Shown here: piece after piece, positions 32,273-37,695 of the stretch
Layout: the number at the start of each line of letters is the position of its first letter
Numbering within the stretch: the first letter of the stretch is position 1
Source: CAYMCV01 sp964389005
GTDB taxonomy: Bacteria > Bacillota > Clostridia > Lachnospirales > Lachnospiraceae
Assembly: GCA_964389005.1 (NCBI GenBank)
Contig: CAYMCV010000008.1
Location: 1 to 37,695 of the forward strand
Direction: 5' to 3'
DNA: 37,695 bases
Program-made: the position numbers and the translations under genes
The notes under the pieces: model-generated
Databases searched by the model: none
Told to the model about the DNA's origin: nothing
The model's input: the letters and a program-made list of their open reading frames with translations, nothing else

Positions 32273-32743
32273 GTGGCGTTGAGGAAAATCAGAGTGGTGG
32301 GTGACGATTGTCTGCGGCAACATTGCAAAGAAGTAACGGAGATGACACCGAGAACAAAGAATTTGATAGAAGATATGTTTGATACCCTTTACGAATCGGA
32401 GGGCGTCGGACTTGCGGCTCCGCAGGTGGGAGTTTTGAAGCGTATTGTCGTGATTGATGTAACGGGTGAAGACCCGATGGTACTGATTAACCCGAGAATC
32501 ACGGAGGCATCCGGCGAACAAACCGGCAATGAAGGTTGCCTAAGTCTTCCGGGAAAGTGCGGAACGGTCACAAGACCCGATTATGTCAAGGCAGTGGCTT
32601 TGAATGAGAAGATGGAGTCCTTTGAGGTGGAAGGAACGGGACTGTTGGCGCGTGCCATTTGTCATGAGTTGGATCATTTGGATGGGAAACTATACATGGA
32701 TATGGTCGAAGGCGACTTGATTTCCGTGGAAGAAGAACCGTAA
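32273..32743 (+). CDS. def: Peptide deformylase
   Basis: This metalloenzyme removes the formyl group from the N-terminal methionine of new proteins. All three motifs are present: GVGLAAPQVG (about residues 44-53), EGCLSLPG (92-99) and ICHELDHLDG with the HEXXH metal site (near residue 133). The 156-residue length is normal. The GTG at 32273 follows AGGAGG with good spacing. It is followed by fmt, which puts the formyl group on initiator tRNA, so the two opposing steps are made from one operon. Confidence 0.96.
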   Translation: MALRKIRVVGDDCLRQHCKEVTEMTPRTKNLIEDMFDTLYESEGVGLAAPQVGVLKRIVVIDVTGEDPMVLINPRITEASGEQTGNEGCLSLPGKCGTVTRPDYVKAVALNEKMESFEVEGTGLLARAICHELDHLDGKLYMDMVEGDLISVEEEP

Positions 32744-32762
32744 GTTTGATAGGAGGATATCT

Positions 32763-33707
32763 GTGAGAGTAATTTTTATGGGAACACCCGAGTTTTCAAC
32801 CAAAGCGCTGGAGGCTATCGTTGCTGCGGGGCATGAGGTCGTGTTGGTTGTGACGCAACCGGACAAACCGAAGGGACGAGGAAAAGAGATACAAATGTCT
32901 CCGGTCAAAATCTGTGCAACAAATCTTTCAATTCCCGTGTTTCAACCGGTAAAAATCAAAACCGAGGAATCGGTTTCTTATTTAAAGAACTATCCGGCGG
33001 ATGTTTATGTGGTTGCCGCATTCGGTCAATTACTGTCGCAGGAGATACTGGATATACCGAAATTCGGCTGTATTAATATCCATGCGTCGTTATTGCCGCG
33101 TTATCGTGGCGCTGCACCGATTCAGTGGTCGATTATCAATCATGAAGCGCAGACCGGTGTTACGATTATGCAGATGGATGCAGGGTTGGATACGGGTGAT
33201 ATGATTTTATCGGAACAAACCGATATTCTGCAAACGGATACGGGAGACATATTGCAGGAGAGATTGAGTCATATCGGTGCCGATTTGATTTGCCGTGTGC
33301 TTCATCAGTTGTCTCTTGGCGAAATTCAGAAGACACCGCAGGATGATGCAGAAAGTTGCTATGCGCCCCGTCTTTTAAAGAAAATGGGCTTCATTGACTG
33401 GTCATTGGATGCAACGAAGTTGGAATGCTTGATTCGCGGGATGAATTCACGTCCCGGCACTTATACAATGTTCAATGATAAGCAGTTAAAAATATGGGAA
33501 GGAAGCGTTGTTCACACACAGGCAGACAATGTTCCCGGAAGCATATCACAAATAAACAAGGACAGTATCATTGTCAATACCGGATGCGAACAATTGGCAA
33601 TTCTGACCGTTCAACCGGAAGGAAAGAAGAAGATGCCGGTATCGGAATTCATTAAGGGATATCGAATCTCAACAGACACGGTTTTTAAAGGAGCTTCATG
33701 TGAGTGA
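32763..33707 (+). CDS. fmt: Methionyl-tRNA formyltransferase
   Basis: The enzyme formylates Met-tRNA-fMet with 10-formyltetrahydrofolate for translation initiation. The N-terminal RVIFMGTPEFS and VTQPDKPKGRG, the folate-site signature INIHASLLPRYRGAAPIQW (about 105-123) and TGVTIMQMDAGLDTGDM identify the catalytic domain; the C-terminal OB-fold domain follows from about residue 205. The 314-residue length is normal. The GTG at 32763 follows AGGAGG; its last codons overlap the rsmB start by 8 bases. Confidence 0.96.
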   Translation: MRVIFMGTPEFSTKALEAIVAAGHEVVLVVTQPDKPKGRGKEIQMSPVKICATNLSIPVFQPVKIKTEESVSYLKNYPADVYVVAAFGQLLSQEILDIPKFGCINIHASLLPRYRGAAPIQWSIINHEAQTGVTIMQMDAGLDTGDMILSEQTDILQTDTGDILQERLSHIGADLICRVLHQLSLGEIQKTPQDDAESCYAPRLLKKMGFIDWSLDATKLECLIRGMNSRPGTYTMFNDKQLKIWEGSVVHTQADNVPGSISQINKDSIIVNTGCEQLAILTVQPEGKKKMPVSEFIKGYRISTDTVFKGASCE

Positions 33708-35088
33708 GAATAAAGAAACAGTCAACTTGCGTCAAATCGTATTGGAAATACTGCTGCAGGTTACGGAAAAGAAAGAATTTGGTCATATTGTCATCAGAAA
33801 TACATTAAATAAGTATAATTATCTGGAAACCGCTGAGAAATCCTTTATCAAACGGCTTTCCGAAGGCACGTTGGAACGTATGACGGAGTTGGACTACATA
33901 TTGAATCTCTATTCGAAGACGAAAACGCAAGCAATGAAACCTGTCATTCGCAATATATTACGGATGGCTGTTTATCAGATGCTTTATATGGACGGCGTTT
34001 ATGATACCAAAGCGTGCAATGAGGCTGTCAAACTGACGCAAAAGAAGGGTTTTCAGGGACTGAAAGGTTATGTGAACGGTGTCCTTCGAACCGTGTCAAG
34101 AGAAAAAGAACGAATTACTTATCCAGATGAACAAAAAGAACCGATTCTATTTTTATCCGTTACTTACTCCATGCCGATATGGCTGATAGAAATGTGGGAG
34201 CATCAATATGGTCTTGATACGACGAAGCAGATGTTGGTATCCCAACTTAAAGAGCGGGCAGTGACCATACGCATTTTAGAGCATATGGATGATTGTAAAA
34301 AGCAGGATTTGCTGAAAGAAATTGCCGACAGAACGGGAACAGTTCCCATTTTGCATCCGTATTTACCATATGCATATATGCTAAAAGGTACAGACAATGT
34401 CCGGGAATTGCCCGGATTTGGCGAAGGGCAGTACTATGTACAGGATGTCAGTTCCATGTTGGTTGCGCAGGTGGCCGATCTCAAAGGCGGTGAAACCGTA
34501 TTGGATGTGTGTGCGGCTCCCGGGGGTAAAACGCTGCATATTGCGGACAAATTAAACCATACGGGACGTGTGGAAGCCAGAGACTTATCAGCGAATAAAG
34601 TTGCAATGATTGAGGAAAATGTTCGAAAAAGCGATTATTGTAATATCACTTACAAGATTTGGGACGCTACGATGATTGAGGAAGAGCAAATACAACAGTG
34701 GGATGTTGTACTTGCAGATGTTCCTTGCTCCGGACTCGGTGTCATCGGTAAGAAGAGCGATATCAAGTATCGTACATCGCCGGAAAGACTCCGAGAACTT
34801 GTTGCATTACAACGTTCCATCCTAGAGACAATACAGCTCTATGTGAAGCCCGGAGGAACTCTCATTTACAGTACCTGTACTGTAAACAAAGAAGAGAATG
34901 AAGAAAATGCCGCATGGTTTACAGAGCATTTTCCGTTTGAACGACTTGATATCAAAGCATTACTTCCGGAATTGCTGCGTGGGTACGTGGGAGCGGATGA
35001 AAGCATACAGCTTATCCCCGGTGTTATGGAATGTGACGGCTTTTTTATCGCGAAATTCAAGAGAAAATCAGCAGATATCGAGGATTGA
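33700..35088 (+). CDS. rsmB: 16S rRNA (cytosine-967-C5)-methyltransferase RsmB
   Basis: RsmB methylates C967 of 16S rRNA with SAM. The N-terminal ~140 residues are the NusB-like RNA-binding domain (RQIVLEILLQV, FIKRLSEGTLER, YVNGVLRTV). The methyltransferase domain has the SAM motif VLDVCAAPGGKTLHIA (about 267-282), the cysteine motif DVPCSGLGVIGKKSDIKY, and the nucleophile motif IYSTCTVNKEENE. The 462-residue length is normal. The GTG at 33700 follows AAAGGAG and lies inside the end of fmt, so the two are coupled. Confidence 0.95.
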   Translation: MSENKETVNLRQIVLEILLQVTEKKEFGHIVIRNTLNKYNYLETAEKSFIKRLSEGTLERMTELDYILNLYSKTKTQAMKPVIRNILRMAVYQMLYMDGVYDTKACNEAVKLTQKKGFQGLKGYVNGVLRTVSREKERITYPDEQKEPILFLSVTYSMPIWLIEMWEHQYGLDTTKQMLVSQLKERAVTIRILEHMDDCKKQDLLKEIADRTGTVPILHPYLPYAYMLKGTDNVRELPGFGEGQYYVQDVSSMLVAQVADLKGGETVLDVCAAPGGKTLHIADKLNHTGRVEARDLSANKVAMIEENVRKSDYCNITYKIWDATMIEEEQIQQWDVVLADVPCSGLGVIGKKSDIKYRTSPERLRELVALQRSILETIQLYVKPGGTLIYSTCTVNKEENEENAAWFTEHFPFERLDIKALLPELLRGYVGADESIQLIPGVMECDGFFIAKFKRKSADIED

Positions 35089-35089
35089 G

Positions 35090-36142
35090 ATGGAAGATAT
35101 TAAATCATGCAATTTGGAAGAAGTCACTAAGATTGTAATTGAAATGGGAGAAAAATCGTTTCGCGCAAAACAAATGTATGAGTGGCTTCATCAAAAGCAG
35201 GCTCGTTCCTTTGATGAAATGAGTAATTTGTCCAATGCATTTCGTCAAAAATGCGCCGAGCGGTTTGAATTCATTGCGTTACGTGAAATACAAGTACAAA
35301 ATTCCGCAGACGGTGACACGAAGAAGTTCTTGTTTTCGCTGCCGGACGGCAATTTGGTGGAAAGTGTTTTTATGAGGTACCACCATGGTAATTCCGTTTG
35401 CATTTCTTCACAGGTTGGGTGTAAAATGGGTTGCCGGTTTTGTGCATCCACATTGGATGGGTGGGAACGGAATCTGACGCCTTCGGAAATGCTGGATCAG
35501 ATTTATGCCATCACACGTATTACCGGAGAGAGAGTCTCGAATGTGGTTGTTATGGGAACCGGTGAACCGTTGGATAATTTTGAGAATCTGCTTTGCTTTA
35601 TAGAATTATTGACGGATGAAAACGGTCTGAATATCAGTCAACGCAACATTACGGTTTCAACTTGCGGAATTGTCCCCAAGATATTGGAACTCTCCGAGAA
35701 ACAATTGCAAATAACGCTGGCTGTTTCTTTACATGCGCCGACAGATGTAAAAAGGCAGAAACTGATGCCGATTGCAAAGAAATATGCCATCAGCGAACTG
35801 ATGGCAGCTTGCGATACGTACTTTGAAAGGACGGGGCGCAGAATTAGTTTTGAGTATGCACTCGTAGCAGGACAAAATGACACAGAGGAGGAAGCGAGAG
35901 AGCTGATTTCACTTCTTTCCGGCAGGAATTGTCATGTTAACTTAATCCCGGTGAATCCCATCAAAGAGCGTACTTATGCGCCTTCCGCACACAACAGCAT
36001 ACAGGCATTTAAAAATAAACTTGAAAAAAACAAAATAAATGTTACTATAAGAAGGGAAATGGGGCAGGACATTGACGGAGCGTGCGGCCAACTTCGACGG
36101 CGAAAGATGCAATCCGCTTCCCGGGAGGTTACAACGTGGTAA
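35090..36142 (+). CDS. rlmN: Dual-specificity 23S rRNA/tRNA adenine-C2 methyltransferase RlmN
   Basis: RlmN is a radical SAM methyltransferase that methylates A2503 of 23S rRNA and A37 of certain tRNAs. The cluster motif is CKMGCRFCAS (CX3CX2C, near residues 112-119), preceded by GNSVCISSQVG and followed by NVVVMGTGEPLDN, VSLHAPTD and the C-terminal GACGQLR with the methyl-carrying cysteine. The start at 35090 is two bases past the rsmB stop and gives the family N-terminus and a usual 350-residue length; the frame is open further upstream but that overlaps rsmB. The last codons overlap the stp start by 7 bases. Confidence 0.95.
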   Translation: MEDIKSCNLEEVTKIVIEMGEKSFRAKQMYEWLHQKQARSFDEMSNLSNAFRQKCAERFEFIALREIQVQNSADGDTKKFLFSLPDGNLVESVFMRYHHGNSVCISSQVGCKMGCRFCASTLDGWERNLTPSEMLDQIYAITRITGERVSNVVVMGTGEPLDNFENLLCFIELLTDENGLNISQRNITVSTCGIVPKILELSEKQLQITLAVSLHAPTDVKRQKLMPIAKKYAISELMAACDTYFERTGRRISFEYALVAGQNDTEEEARELISLLSGRNCHVNLIPVNPIKERTYAPSAHNSIQAFKNKLEKNKINVTIRREMGQDIDGACGQLRRRKMQSASREVTTW

Positions 36143-36882
36143 AAGCATTTTCGATAACTGATATCGGAAAAAAGAGACAATTAAATCAAGATTATGTGTT
36201 TACCTCAATACTTCCGCTGGGTGTGTTGCCGAACTTATTTCTTGTGGCAGACGGTATGGGCGGACATAACGCGGGTGATGTTGCTTCGAAGGATACAGTC
36301 GAGACGATTGTCGAAGAAATCAGTCGAATGCAGGATCAAGAGACGGAACCGGCAGAGGTTTTAAGTGTTGCAATCAATCGTGCCAATGAAAGAATACGAC
36401 AATTGGCAAGTTCCGATTACAGTATGACCGGGATGGGAACAACAGTCGTAGCCGCAACTTACGCGGATGGCATATTGACCGTAGCCAATGTGGGTGACAG
36501 CAGACTCTATATTGTGAATGAAGATATCCGTCAGGTTACGCGAGATCATTCGCTGGTTGAGGAGATGATTCGGATGGGGGGAATTGACCGAGAGACGGCC
36601 AGAACACATCCGGATAAGAACATCATTACCAGAGCCGTTGGGGCTATGAAGTATCTCAAAATAGACTTTTTTGAGGAAGCATTGCATGAAGGCGACATTG
36701 TATTAATGTGTTCGGACGGATTGACCAATATGCTTGAAGACGAGGATATTCGCAGGATTATCTGTGAGCGAACCGGTTTGGCGCATAAAGCGGAAGAACT
36801 GATTCGAATTGCCAACGAAAACGGCGGAAAAGACAACATAGCGGTGGTTTTGATAGACCCCTTTGAACAGAATGGTAAGTGA
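36136..36882 (+). CDS. stp: PP2C-type protein serine/threonine phosphatase
   Basis: This metal-dependent phosphatase (PrpC/Stp) reverses phosphorylation by the kinase encoded next. The PP2C motifs run in order: NQDYVF near the start, ADGMGGHNAGDVAS, GMGTTVVAA, VGDSRLYI, DHSLVEEMIRMGGI, TRAVG, CSDGLTNML and DNIAVVL. It has no membrane segment and is cytosolic. The GTG at 36136 after GGGAGG (36123-36128) gives the expected start VKAFSITDIGKKRQLNQD; an earlier in-frame ATG at 36082 lies inside rlmN without a ribosome site. About 248 residues. Confidence 0.95.
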   Translation: MVKAFSITDIGKKRQLNQDYVFTSILPLGVLPNLFLVADGMGGHNAGDVASKDTVETIVEEISRMQDQETEPAEVLSVAINRANERIRQLASSDYSMTGMGTTVVAATYADGILTVANVGDSRLYIVNEDIRQVTRDHSLVEEMIRMGGIDRETARTHPDKNIITRAVGAMKYLKIDFFEEALHEGDIVLMCSDGLTNMLEDEDIRRIICERTGLAHKAEELIRIANENGGKDNIAVVLIDPFEQNGK

Positions 36883-36890
36883 GGAAAAAT

Positions 36891-37695
36891 ATGATTAAGA
36901 TAGGTATGATGATTGGTGAGCGATATGAGGTTCTTGAATTAATCGGAACCGGTGGAATGTCCGATGTGTATCGCGCAAAATGTCACAAATTGAATCGATT
37001 TGTGGCAATGAAGGTACTCAAACAGGAGTTTAGCGGAAATACGGAATTTGTATCAAAATTCCGCGTAGAGGCACAGGCTGCTGCCGGACTGATGCACCCC
37101 AATATTGTAAACGTGTACGATGTCGGTGAAGAAAACGGTATTTATTATATTGTGATGGAATTGGTCGAAGGAATCACGCTGAAGCGTTATATCGAGAAAA
37201 AGGCACGCCTTTCGGTCAAAGAAACCATCAGTATTGCCATTCAGATTTCCATGGGAATTGAGGCGGCACATAACAATCATATTATTCATCGTGATATCAA
37301 ACCGCAGAACATCATTATCAGCAAAGAAGGAAAGGTAAAAGTTACCGACTTCGGAATTGCCAAGGCGGCGACAAGCAATACAATTACATCCAATGTCATG
37401 GGGAGCGTACATTATACATCACCCGAACAGGCAAGAGGCGGTTTCAGTGATGAAAAGAGCGATATTTATTCGCTGGGAATCACCATTTTTGAAATGTTAA
37501 CGGGGCGTGTTCCTTTTAACGGTGAGACCACGGTAACAATAGCGCTCAAACATATACAAGAAGAAATGCCTTCACCGAGAAATTACGTACCTGAGATTCC
37601 AATCAGTTTGGAACAGATTGTCATGAAATGCACACAAAAAAGTCCGGACCGCAGATATCAGAATATGGCGGAAGTCATTGAAGATCTTAAAAAAT
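36891..37695 (+). CDS. prkC: Eukaryotic-type serine/threonine protein kinase PrkC (Stk1), 5' part; runs out of the window
   Basis: In Firmicutes PrkC is a membrane kinase that senses muropeptides with extracellular PASTA repeats and controls growth, wall metabolism and germination. The visible 268 residues are the cytosolic kinase domain: Gly-rich loop LIGTGGMSDVYRAK, the ATP lysine in VAMKVLK, the Glu helix RVEAQAAAGLMHPNIV, the catalytic loop IIHRDIKPQNII, VTDFGIAKAA with the DFG motif, and the activation segment MGSVHYTSPEQARGG. The transmembrane and PASTA parts would lie beyond the window. The ATG is 8 bases after the stp stop and follows GAGGAAA, so kinase and phosphatase are co-transcribed. 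Confidence 0.95.
   Translation, partial: MIKIGMMIGERYEVLELIGTGGMSDVYRAKCHKLNRFVAMKVLKQEFSGNTEFVSKFRVEAQAAAGLMHPNIVNVYDVGEENGIYYIVMELVEGITLKRYIEKKARLSVKETISIAIQISMGIEAAHNNHIIHRDIKPQNIIISKEGKVKVTDFGIAKAATSNTITSNVMGSVHYTSPEQARGGFSDEKSDIYSLGITIFEMLTGRVPFNGETTVTIALKHIQEEMPSPRNYVPEIPISLEQIVMKCTQKSPDRRYQNMAEVIEDLKK

Noticed and set aside
1..37695. CRISPR array, insertion sequence, prophage or tRNA genes
   Set aside because: No regularly spaced repeats, transposase or phage motifs, or tRNA cloverleaf were found on either strand.

Overview
The window looks like a draft-assembled chromosome segment of an anaerobic, low-to-mid GC Gram-positive bacterium of the class Clostridia, most probably Lachnospiraceae or a close relative. 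The basis is gene content and order: a SCIFF ranthipeptide locus next to a TIGR04086 membrane protein and a fused SecDF, oxygen-independent HemZ, a T-box leader, a MurE with the meso-diaminopimelate signature, and the block priA-def-fmt-rsmB-rlmN-stp-prkC. Starts use ATG, GTG and TTG, mostly behind good Shine-Dalgarno sequences. Species cannot be fixed from the sequence alone. There are five runs of exactly 10 N, all inside genes. In four of them the reading frame resumes only if the true gap is not 10 nt, so they are best read as scaffold joins of arbitrary length.

Layout. 1-1100: 3' end of groEL. 1120-1412: promoter and T-box riboswitch with terminator, leading into 1461-3745, an apparent single protein of XRE helix-turn-helix, cupin and acyl-CoA ligase domains. 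3862-4740: DUF4236 protein. 4774-9790: operon with a good promoter, apt, a relA/spoT homologue with a frame break, a metallo-beta-lactamase-fold hydrolase and hemZ. 9798-13737: operon hisS-aspS-phosphopantetheinyl transferase with overlapping genes. 13973-15247: c-di-GMP phosphodiesterase (EAL) with a degenerate GGDEF domain. 15314-18282, minus strand: amidase_3 and a GH9 cellulase lipoprotein. 18518-19326: degenerate sirtuin-like protein with its own promoter. 19396-20710, minus strand: CNNM/CorC-type CBS transporter. 20869-25443: TIGR04086 membrane protein, SCIFF precursor, its radical SAM maturase and SecDF. 25581-28305: recJ and a PfkB-family sugar-phosphate kinase. 28310-28457: a promoter and terminator bracketing about 110 nt, a possible small RNA. 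28560-37695: murE, priA, def, fmt, rsmB, rlmN, stp and the 5' part of prkC, closely packed and all on the plus strand.

Most of the window is core housekeeping: protein folding, purine salvage, stringent response, haem, tRNA charging, secretion, recombination, cell wall, restart of replication, and initiation and modification of translation. The less ordinary parts are the T-box in front of a regulator-ligase fusion, the sirtuin that lacks its catalytic histidine, the SCIFF peptide with a hairpin separating it from its maturase, the broken relA, and the candidate small RNA. I saw no CRISPR array, insertion sequence, prophage, tRNA or rRNA.
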